This document shows, in pieces, positions 56,786 to 64,000 of a stretch of 64,000 nt of DNA; position 1 is the first letter of the stretch, and every line of letters begins with the position of its first letter. The DNA comes from Luteimicrobium album (GTDB lineage Bacteria > Actinomycetota > Actinomycetes > Actinomycetales > Cellulomonadaceae): assembly GCF_030161555.1 (NCBI RefSeq), contig NZ_BSUK01000001.1, positions 1,054,001 through 1,118,000 on the forward strand, read 5' to 3'. Made by a program: the position numbers and the translations under genes. Under the pieces are notes generated by a model. The model made no database searches, was not told the origin of the DNA, and saw only the letters and a list, made by a program, of their open reading frames with translations.

Positions 56786-57811
56786 CTAGCGCGGGGCGGG
56801 CCCGGGCGCGCGCGGGGCGGCCGTCGACGAGCGCTCCACCAGGCGCGTCGGGTAGGTGACCGCCTCGGGCGCACGCTCCCCCAGCACCATCTGCAGCAGC
56901 ACGAGCGCCGCGTCCTGGCCCTGCTGGAACGCGTCCTGGGCGATGGTCGTGAGCCCGACGAGCTCCCCGAACGGGTGCCCGTCGACGCCGATCACCGACA
57001 GGTCCTCCGGGACCCGCAGGCCCAGCCCGCGCGCGGCGAGGATCACCCCCATCGCCATCTCGTCCGACGACGCGAACACCGCCGTCAGCTCCGGGTGGGC
57101 CGCCAGGAGCGCGTGCCCGGCCGTGCGTCCGCCGTCGAGGTCGAAGTTCCCGTCGACCTCCCACGACGGCGGCGCCTCGACGCCGACCTCGGCGAGCGCC
57201 TTCCGCCAGCCGGCCCGGCGGCCCATGGCGGGTGACCACTCGGAGACGGGGTCCTGCGCCCCGGTGACGTGCCCGACCGCGCGGTGCCCCAGGGCGATCA
57301 GGTGACGCGTGGCGGCGAGCCCGGTCGCGACGTCGTCGACGCGGTGCGTGACCTGGCCGCGCGGGCCCGATCCGACGAACGCCAGCGGCACCCCCAACGC
57401 CGCGAGCGACGAGATCTCCGCGGCCTCGAGCGGGAGGCCCACGACGAGGGTGCCGTCGACGCGCCGCCGCAAGACGTTCGGGTCGACGCGTGGGCGCGGC
57501 AGGGCGTCGCGCGGCGAGCCCAGCGCGTACAGGAGGACGTCGAACCCGAGGCCACGCAGCGCGTGCTCGACGCCGTCGACGACCTCGCCGAAGTACCAGC
57601 GCGCGATGCCCGGCGTCAGGACGCCGATCGTGCGCGTGCGGCCCGAGGCCAGCGACGCGGCCGACGGCGACGGCACGTACCCGAGCTCGGCCACGGCGGT
57701 CAGGACCTTGACCCGCGTCGCCTCCGTGACGTTCGGCAGGCCGCGCAGCGCCCGGGACACGGTCGCGGTGGAGACCCCGGCCGTGCGTGCAACGTCCTCG
57801 ATGCTCGCCAC
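56786..57811 (-). CDS. LacI-family transcriptional regulator
   Basis: A 341-residue repressor. The N-terminal HTH is VASIEDVARTAGVSTATVSRAL, followed by the hinge helix (SPSAASLASGRT) that inserts into the minor groove at a central CG. The periplasmic-binding-protein-like core has IGVLTPGIARWYFGEVVDGVEHAL, AVFASSDEMAMGVILAARGLG and GVDGHPFGELVGLTTIAQD. GTG 57811 starts directly at the HTH. It precedes the sugar transporter genes in the same direction with its own terminator, so it likely represses them from the operator at 56677. Confidence 0.95.
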   Translation of the reverse strand: MASIEDVARTAGVSTATVSRALRGLPNVTEATRVKVLTAVAELGYVPSPSAASLASGRTRTIGVLTPGIARWYFGEVVDGVEHALRGLGFDVLLYALGSPRDALPRPRVDPNVLRRRVDGTLVVGLPLEAAEISSLAALGVPLAFVGSGPRGQVTHRVDDVATGLAATRHLIALGHRAVGHVTGAQDPVSEWSPAMGRRAGWRKALAEVGVEAPPSWEVDGNFDLDGGRTAGHALLAAHPELTAVFASSDEMAMGVILAARGLGLRVPEDLSVIGVDGHPFGELVGLTTIAQDAFQQGQDAALVLLQMVLGERAPEAVTYPTRLVERSSTAAPRAPGPAPR

Positions 57812-57828
57812 GGTCCCCGATTCTGCCG

Positions 57829-58688
57829 CTAGGTGAGCAGGCTGCGCAGGACGGCGGCCGCGCCGTCCTCGTCGATCGTGCCCGTGACCTCGTCCGCGGC
57901 AGCCTTCACGACGTCGTCGGCGTGGCCCATCGCGACGCCGCGCGCGGCCCACTCGAGCATCCCGAGGTCGTTGCGGCCGTCACCGATCGCGACGGTCGCC
58001 CACGGCTCGACTCCGAGCCGGCGGCGGACCCCTCGAGCGCCGTGCCCTTGGTGACGCCCTGGGGCGCGATGTCCATCCAGGCGGTCCAGCCGATGGCGTA
58101 GGTGACGTCCTCGAGGCCGAGCCGGTCCACGAGGTCGTGGAAGTCCTCCCGCGTGCGCTCGGGGCTGCGCACGACGACGCGGGTCACCGGCTCGGACGCG
58201 AGCTGCTCGAACGGCACGACCTCCTGGCGGCCCGTGATCTCGCCCTCGGGCCACGGTGCGTTGACGCGGTGCCCGAGACCCAGCTCCTCGACGGCGACCA
58301 GCGCGCCCGGGATGCCCTCGAGCACTGCCCGCAGCGCGGGCGCCGGGTCGAAGGTCACGCGCTCCTCGATCGCGAACCCCTCGGGCGTCGTCGGGTCGAT
58401 CCGCGCCGTCACGGCGCCGTTGGAGCAGACGAGCCAGCCCTCGGTCAGCCCGAGCTCGCGCGCGACCGGGATGGTCGCCAGGACCGTGCGACCCGTCGAG
58501 ATGACCGGGTGGTGGCCGGCGTCCCGGAGCGCGGCGACGGCCTCGCGCACCGCGTCCGAGATGTGCTCGTGGTGCGGCGGCTCCTCGTCCCAGGAGAGCA
58601 GCGTGCCGTCGATGTCGAGCGCGACCAGGTACGTGGACGGGCGCGCGCCCTCGACGGGCGGCTCCGCTGCCGGGACCACCGGGCTCAT
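57829..58688 (-). CDS. HAD-superfamily hydrolase, Cof type (frame break)
   Basis: About 286 residues. Motif I is [11 protein letters not shown] (nucleophile and acid/base Asp), motif [10 protein letters not shown], motif III Lys in [11 protein letters not shown], and motif [13 protein letters not shown] (in VAIGDGRND). The large C2 cap domain places it in the Cof/YbiV subfamily, which dephosphorylate sugar or cofactor phosphates. The frame breaks at CCCC 58029-58032; one base joins ALEG to [12 protein letters not shown] 58688 overlaps the serS stop (ATGA), so the two are co-translated. Confidence 0.93.
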
Positions 58689-59964
58689 CCGACCGGCTCG
58701 AGCACCTCGAGGCCGCCGAGGTAGCCGCGCAGGCCCTCGGGCACCACCACCGAGCCGTCGGGCTGCTGGTGGTTCTCGAGGATCGCGACGATCCAGCGGG
58801 TGGTCGCGAGCGTGCCGTTGAGCGTCGCGACCGGACGCGTCTCGGTGCGGCCCTCGACCTCGAACCGTTCCCGGACCCCGAGGCGCCGGGCCTGGAACGT
58901 GGTGCAGTTCGACGTCGACGTGAGCTCGAGATAGCGGTTCTGCGTGGGCAGCCACGCCTCGCAGTCGAACTTACGTGCGGCGCTCGAGCCGAGGTCGCCG
59001 GCCGCGGTGTCGATGACGCGATAGGGCAGCCCCGCCTTGGCGAGCATCTGCTCCTCCCACGCGAGGAGGCGCTGGTGCTCGGCGGCGGCGTCCTCGACGC
59101 GGCAGTAGCTGAACATCTCGACCTTGTGGAACTGGTGCACGCGGATGATGCCGCGCGTGTCCTTGCCGTACGAGCCGGCCTCGCGGCGGTAGCAGGCGCT
59201 CCAGCCGGCGTACCGTTTGGGGCCGTCCGCCAGGTCGACGATCTCGCCGCTGTGGTACCCGGCGAGCGCGACCTCGCTCGTGCCCACGAGGTACAGGTCG
59301 TCGGTGCCGAGATGGTAGATCTCGTCCGCGTGCTTGCCGAGGAAGCCCGTGCCGGCCATGACCTCGGGCTTGACGAGCGTCGGCGTGATCACGGGCGTGA
59401 ACCCGGCCGCGACCGCCTGGTCGACGGCCGCGTTGAGCAGCGCGAGCTCGAGGCGGGCGCCGACGCCGGTGAGGTAGTAGAAGCGCGCGCCCGAGACCTT
59501 GGCGCCGCGCTCGGTGTCGATGGCGCGCAGGCCCTCGCCCAGCTCGAGGTGGTCGCGCGGCGCGAAGCCCTCGGCCGCGAAGTCGCGCGGCGTGCCCTCG
59601 TGCCGCAGGACGACGTAGTCGTCCTCGCCCCCGGGGGCGCGCCCTCGACGACGTTCGCGATCTGGAAGAGGAGGGCGTCGAGCTCCTCGCCGGCGGCCTT
59701 GGCGTCGGCGTCGAGCGACCGGACCTGTTCCGCGAGCTCCTTGGTGTGCGCGAGGAGGGCCTGCTTCTCCTCGCCCTGCGCCTGCGCGACCTGCTTGCCG
59801 AGCGCCTTCTGCTCGGCGCGGCGCGACTCGAAGTCGGTGAGCGCGGAGCGTCGGCGCGAGTCGGCGTCGAGCGCGGCGTCGACGAGCGCGGGGTCGTCGC
59901 CGCGGGCGGTCTGGCTGGCACGGACCGTGTCCGGGTCCTCCCGGAGGAGCTTGAGGTCGATCAC
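58685..59964 (-). CDS. serS: Seryl-tRNA synthetase (frame break)
   Basis: About 426 residues, the full length for the enzyme, which charges tRNA-Ser with serine. The N-terminal coiled-coil tRNA-binding arm is [18 protein letters not shown] and [27 protein letters not shown]. Class II motifs are clear: motif 1 near [16 protein letters not shown], motif 2 [19 protein letters not shown], motif 3 [17 protein letters not shown]. The frame breaks at CCCCC/GGGGG 59629-59638; one base joins EGAPP to GGEDDYV. As serS is essential, the break is almost certainly a sequence error. Two tRNA-Ser genes lie in this window. Confidence 0.95.
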
Positions 59965-60166
59965 GGACCCAGCGTATCGGGGCGGGGGACGCCCTCGGCC
60001 GTGCCGCTGCCCCGCCGACGGCGCCGCGCACGGTGCGCCGACGTGTGATCCCGCGCACGCCGTCGGGCGCACCCGGGAGCAAACTCGCTGCTCGGAGCAC
60101 TCATCTCCTCCAGGGCCGCGAAATCTCCCGGGTGCGCGGAGGCCACGTCCGGATACGGTGAGCCAC

Positions 60167-61303
60167 GTGAGCACCCCCTGGGAGACGTGGATCGGCGTGG
60201 CGGCGCTCGTCGTCGCGCTGGTCGCCCTGGTGGTTGCGCTCGTCGTCTACCTCCAGGCCCGCAGGGCCGGACGACGCATGGGCCGCCCGGCCCGCCGGTA
60301 CGGGACCGGCCTCGGGCCCCGCGAGCCGGAGGCCCCCGGAGAGCGCCTCGTCGCGTTCGTCGCCAACCCCTCCAAGCCCGGCGTGCCCGAGCTGCGGGAC
60401 ACGCTCGTCGACGCCTGCCTCGACGCCGCCCTGCCCGAGCCCCTCTGGTTCGAGACGACGATCGAGGACCCGGGGCGCGGCCAGGCACGGGACGCGCTCG
60501 CGGCGGGCGCCGACGTCGTCGTGGCGGTCGGCGGGGACGGGACGGTCCGCGCGGTGGCCGAGGCCATGGCCGGGACGGGCAAGGCCATGGGCATCCTGCC
60601 CCGCGGCACGGGCAACCTCCTCGCCCGCAACCTCGACATCTCGACGACCTCCGTCGAGGACGCGCTCGCCACCGTCATCTCCGGGCACGACCGGCACGTC
60701 GACGTCGGGCGCCTGCGCGTCGACGAGTACGCCGAGAACCCCGAGCCCGGCAGCGAGGGGGCCCGCGACGTCGACCACCTCTTCCTCGTCATCGCCGGGC
60801 TCGGCTTCGACGCCGCGATGGTCGCCGACGCCGACCCCGCTCTGAAGTCCAAGGTCGGCTGGCTGGCCTACTTCTTCGCGGGCGTCCGGCACCTGCACGG
60901 GCGGCGCACCCGGATGCGGATCGAGCTCGACGACGCCCCCGCCGTCGACACGCGCGTCCGCAGCCTCATGATCGGTAACTGCGGACTCCTGCCCGGCGGG
61001 ATCACGCTCATCCCCGACGCCGTCATCGACGACGGCCGCCTCGACGTCGTCGCGATCGACGCCCGCGCCGGACTGGTGGGATGGGCGCAGGTCTTCGGTG
61101 AGGTCGTCATGCAGGGCATCGGAGTCTCGTCGGGCGACCTGCCCCGCGCCGGCCGGATCGACACCAGCCCGGCCCGGCACGTGCGGATCGAGGTCGAGCC
61201 GGGTGCGGGCGAGCACGTCCAGGTCGACGGCGACCTCCTCGGCCGGGCGCGGCGCGTGACCGCGTGGGTCGAGCCGGGCACGCTCGTCGTGCGCTCCGCC
61301 TGA
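60167..61303 (+). CDS. Diacylglycerol/lipid kinase family protein (DagK-type) with N-terminal anchor
   Basis: About 378 residues. An N-terminal helix ([20 protein letters not shown]) probably anchors the enzyme. The catalytic domain begins [20 protein letters not shown]; the nucleotide-binding signature is [20 protein letters not shown] with [14 protein letters not shown], and the second lobe has [26 protein letters not shown] and VQVDGDLLG. These match DagK/LCB5-type lipid kinases that phosphorylate diacylglycerol or related lipids with ATP. GTG 60167 is used; GTG 60158 is possible. Divergent from serS. Confidence 0.93.
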   Translation: MSTPWETWIGVAALVVALVALVVALVVYLQARRAGRRMGRPARRYGTGLGPREPEAPGERLVAFVANPSKPGVPELRDTLVDACLDAALPEPLWFETTIEDPGRGQARDALAAGADVVVAVGGDGTVRAVAEAMAGTGKAMGILPRGTGNLLARNLDISTTSVEDALATVISGHDRHVDVGRLRVDEYAENPEPGSEGARDVDHLFLVIAGLGFDAAMVADADPALKSKVGWLAYFFAGVRHLHGRRTRMRIELDDAPAVDTRVRSLMIGNCGLLPGGITLIPDAVIDDGRLDVVAIDARAGLVGWAQVFGEVVMQGIGVSSGDLPRAGRIDTSPARHVRIEVEPGAGEHVQVDGDLLGRARRVTAWVEPGTLVVRSA

Positions 61304-61348
61304 CGCGCGCCCGACGGCCTGCGGGGACGCTCCCCTAGGCTGGGGCCC

Positions 61349-63775
61349 GTGCCGCTCGACCTTCCCGCGACGACCCCCGTCCGCCCCCGACGCCTCCTCC
61401 GGCGGACGACGGCGCTCGTCGCGTCCGTCACGGTCGCGATCGGCCTGGCCGGGGCGGTCGGAGCGGGCACCGCCACGGCGGCCCCGAAGGACGCGACGGC
61501 GGCGGCAGCGTCCGACGGCCCGTTCGTCCTCGTGGGCACGGGCGGGGTGCAGCCCGAGGACGTCTCCGCGACCACGACGCCGAACATCTGGAAGGCGCTC
61601 GGCGGCACGCCGGCCGACGGGTCGGACCCGGCCTCGGCCGACCTCGTCGGCGTCGCGCCCGGGGTCAACGTGGTGCGGACCGTCCGGTCGAGCACGTGCC
61701 CCGTCGACGGGTGGCTCGCCGTCTCGTCCGGTCGACGTGCGGGCGACATCGCCCCGCACACCCAGCCCACCTGCCGCGTGCCCGACGACCCGACCGACTC
61801 GTCCACGGACGGCACGGGCGGCACGGTCCCGGACTGGGCCGAGTACCAGGACGCCGTCGCGCACCAGAGCTTCGACGCGACCCTCGGTGCCCTCGGCGAC
61901 GCGGTCGAGGCCACAGGCCTGGCCACGACCTCGATCGGCCCGGGCGCCGCCATCGCGGTCGCGACCAAGGACGGCACCGTCGCGGGCACCCACGTCGACG
62001 CGCCGGCGGACGTCACCGGGCTCGAGAACGCGGTGACGACGGCGCTCGGGACGTCACGCCTCGTCGTCGTCGACGCCGGCGCGGTGCTCGACCCGGCCGC
62101 TCAGCCCGGCGAGGAGCCGCTGCCGGCCGAGGAGGTGGCAGCCTCGCACGCGAAGCAGGTGAAGGCCGTCGACGCGAACGTGGGCGCCGTGCTCGCGGCG
62201 GTGACCGCCTCGCCCGGTGCGGCCGACACCTCCGTGCTCGTCGCGTCGCTCGCCGACTCGAACCGGACCTCGCACCTGCAGCTCGCCCTCGGAGCCGGCC
62301 CCGCGCTCTCGACGCACGGCGACGCCAGCGGGGGCCACACCATCCTCGCCGCAGGCTCGACGCGGCAGCCCGGCATGATCCAGGACACCGACGTCCTGCC
62401 GACCGTCGTTCACGCGGTCGGGATCGGGGCGTCCGTCCCCGAGAGCGCCACGGTCGGCACGACCATCGGCACCGCCCGGTCCGACGCGTCGGGCACCGAC
62501 CGGCTCGACGGCCTCGTCGACGTCAGCCGGCACGCGTCCGCGGTCAAGCCGCTCATCGCGAACTTCTACCTGCTCCTCATCCTCGCGAACCTCGCGCTCT
62601 ACGCGTTCGCGACCGTCCTGCTGCGCCTCGACGCGAAGCGGCTCGGCGCCGTCGGCCGGTGGCTGCGCGAGAACCCGTCCGGCGTGCTCAAGGGGCTCGT
62701 CGCCGTCGGGATCGCGCTCGGCTCGATCCCCGTCTCCACGACCCTCGCGAACGCCTTCCCCTGGTGGCGTGCCAGCGCGCCCGCGTGGACGCTCGCGGGC
62801 ATCGTCGTCGCGCTCGACGTCGTCATCACGGCCGTCGCGATGCTCGTCCCGTGGCGCCGGGCACCGCTGTGGCCGTTCGGCGTCGTCGGCGGGGTGACCG
62901 CGGTCGTGCTCGCGATCGACGTCCTCGGCGGCGCGCCGCTCCAGCTCTCCGGGCTCATGGGCACGCAGCCGCTCGTCGCGGGTCGCTTCTACGGCATCAA
63001 CAACACGTCGTACGCGCTGTTCGGCACGGCGTGCGTCATGGTGACCGTCGCGCTCGCGAACCCGCTCGTGCTCCGCGGACGCCGCAAGGCCGCCGCGGGC
63101 GTGGTCGCCGTCGTCGGGGTGGTCGCGACCGCACTCGACGGGCTCCCCTCGATCGGCGCCGACTTCGGCGGACCCCGGGCTCGTCGCCGGCTTCGCCCTG
63201 CTCGCCCTCATGGCGGCGGGCGTGAAGCTCACCTGGCAGCGCGTCGTCGGGGTCCTCGGGGCAGCGGTCGTCGTGGTCGTCGCGTTCGCCGTCGCGGACT
63301 GGCTGCGACCCCCGACCAGCGCACCCACCTCGGGCGCTTCGTCGACGACGTCCTGCACGGCGAGCTGTGGCACGTCGTCCAGCGCAAGCTCGCGCAGAAC
63401 CTCGACAACCTCAACAACAACCTGACGCTCGTGGCGCTCGCGGGGCTGCTCGTCGTCGTCTACGTGCTCGGCCGGCCCCTGCGCGGGGCGCTCGCGCACC
63501 CGGCCGGCGGGCCGCTCGAGTGGATCACCACCGACGCGCCGCTGAGCCAGCTCACCGCGTACGCGCCCATGCTGCGGCCCGGCATCATCACGACGGGTGT
63601 GATCCTCGGGATCGGGTTCCTCGTCAACGACTCGGGGATCCTCGTGCCCGCGACCGGCATCGTGCTGGCGCTGCCCGTGCTCCTCGCGGTCTACGCGAAC
63701 TGGCTGCGCGACGTCAGGGCGCGGGGTGGTGCGGCCGCACCACGTCCACGGTCCGACGCACCCGCCGCGCGCTGA
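61349..63775 (+). CDS. Large secreted/membrane protein of unknown function (frame breaks)
   Basis: About 809 residues. A signal peptide (TTALVASVTVAIGLAGAVGAG) is followed by an extracellular domain of about 350 residues with an alkaline-phosphatase/PglZ-like flavour (VLVGTGGVQPEDVS, LVGVAPGVNVVRT, IQDTDVLPTVVHAVGI). The second half has about 11 membrane segments (from FYLLLILANLALYAFATVLL). This two-part plan resembles actinobacterial membrane proteins with a BcsG/alkaline-phosphatase-like N-terminal domain, but I cannot name it. In 63173-63313 three missing bases (CCCC, GGG, CCCCC) scramble the frame; restored it reads PGLVAGFALLALMAAG. It overlaps the convergent gene by 62 bases. Confidence 0.75.
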   Translation: MPLDLPATTPVRPRRLLRRTTALVASVTVAIGLAGAVGAGTATAAPKDATAAAASDGPFVLVGTGGVQPEDVSATTTPNIWKALGGTPADGSDPASADLVGVAPGVNVVRTVRSSTCPVDGWLAVSSGRRAGDIAPHTQPTCRVPDDPTDSSTDGTGGTVPDWAEYQDAVAHQSFDATLGALGDAVEATGLATTSIGPGAAIAVATKDGTVAGTHVDAPADVTGLENAVTTALGTSRLVVVDAGAVLDPAAQPGEEPLPAEEVAASHAKQVKAVDANVGAVLAAVTASPGAADTSVLVASLADSNRTSHLQLALGAGPALSTHGDASGGHTILAAGSTRQPGMIQDTDVLPTVVHAVGIGASVPESATVGTTIGTARSDASGTDRLDGLVDVSRHASAVKPLIANFYLLLILANLALYAFATVLLRLDAKRLGAVGRWLRENPSGVLKGLVAVGIALGSIPVSTTLANAFPWWRASAPAWTLAGIVVALDVVITAVAMLVPWRRAPLWPFGVVGGVTAVVLAIDVLGGAPLQLSGLMGTQPLVAGRFYGINNTSYALFGTACVMVTVALANPLVLRGRRKAAAGVVAVVGVVATALDGLPSIGADFGGPRARRRLRPARPHGGGREAHLAARRRGPRGSGRRGRRVRRRGLAATPDQRTHLGRFVDDVLHGELWHVVQRKLAQNLDNLNNNLTLVALAGLLVVVYVLGRPLRGALAHPAGGPLEWITTDAPLSQLTAYAPMLRPGIITTGVILGIGFLVNDSGILVPATGIVLALPVLLAVYANWLRDVRARGGAAAPRPRSDAPAAR

Positions 63776-64000
63776 TCGCGAGCTGCACGTCGCGGTACTG
63801 CGCCGCGCGGTGGAGCTGGCCCTTGAAGTCCTTGCCCGACGGGCGGTGCCGCAGCTCGCACGGGATCTCGACGGCCACGTAGCCCTGCCGGAGCAGGTCG
63901 ATGGTCAGGCCGACCTCGACGCCCCAGCCGCGCGCGAGCGGGGTCGCGGCCTCGAACGCCGCGCGCGTCATGCAGCGCATGCCCGACAGCGGCTGCGTGG
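63714..64000 (-). CDS. Family 2 glycosyltransferase, C-terminal part
   Basis: Only the last about 95 residues are in the window; the gene continues beyond 64000. The reading TQPLSGMRCMTRAAFEAATP is followed by GWGVEVGLTIDLLRQGYVAVEIPCELRHRPSGKDFKG and a basic C-terminus (HRAAQYRDVQLAISARRVRR). This is the end of a GT2-like transferase of the polyprenyl-phosphate-sugar or UDP-sugar synthase type, with the family-typical ELxHRxTGRD-like motif. The donor cannot be named from this part. It converges with and overlaps the membrane protein gene. Confidence 0.75.
   Translation of the reverse strand, partial: TQPLSGMRCMTRAAFEAATPLARGWGVEVGLTIDLLRQGYVAVEIPCELRHRPSGKDFKGQLHRAAQYRDVQLAISARRVRRTVDVVRPHHPAP

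Overview
The window is very GC-rich (about 72-73% by eye) and its gene content is that of a high-GC Gram-positive bacterium. It has a four-gene conservon (sensor kinase, roadblock, DUF742, Ras-like GTPase), a bacterial proteasome activator ending in GQYL, a TspO homologue, CUT1 sugar transport under a LacI regulator, and many GTGA/ATGA start-stop overlaps. I infer an actinobacterium of the Micrococcales, perhaps Cellulomonas/Cellulosimicrobium-like. The genus is not proven by anything I can see.

Layout. 1-8.1 kb: the end of a DHA2 exporter, two small genes, then a MacAB-like export operon (adaptor, ATPase, permease, lipoprotein, second adaptor). 8.1-11.2 kb: a probable nuclease-like gene split by an IS3 element with clear ends. 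11.2-16.4 kb: a peptidoglycan-binding lysin-like protein, a CitE-like lyase, a Y-family DNA polymerase with a LexA box, and a solitary HsdR-N-like protein. 16.4-17.4 kb: decayed remnants (AbiEi/AbiEii-like pair, ABC exporter tail). 17.4-20.8 kb: TspO, an ArsR-type regulator overlapping an MFS exporter, and Hsp20 behind a CIRCE element. 20.8-24.7 kb: a mobile segment beside tRNA-Arg(ACG) holding a decayed transposase and an IS481 element inserted in a DUF1254 gene.

24.9-32.5 kb: an ABC-FtsX pair, an alcohol dehydrogenase divergent from a TetR gene, an SDR, and a DHA2 exporter coupled to a MarR-like gene. 32.8-41.8 kb: a roughly 1,246-residue LamG/LGFP/cysteine-peptidase-like protein, a uridine-kinase-like protein with a degenerate P-loop, a cholesterol-oxidase-type flavoenzyme, a gamma-glutamyltransferase and an SDR. 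42-47.8 kb: the conservon. 48-49.9 kb: an IS607-type element with TnpB. 50-64 kb: quinone reductase, proteasome activator, EamA and DUF805 membrane proteins, a CUT1 sugar ABC operon with LacI regulator, serS-HAD, a diacylglycerol kinase-like protein, a large membrane protein, and the end of a glycosyltransferase.

Reading caution. At least 30 reading-frame breaks occur, including one in serS, and nearly all are explained by one missing base in a run of G or C. I read these as assembly/sequencing errors and annotate the genes as whole, marking each break. The IS insertions and the 16.4-17.3 kb and 20.9-21.7 kb remnants look like real gene damage.
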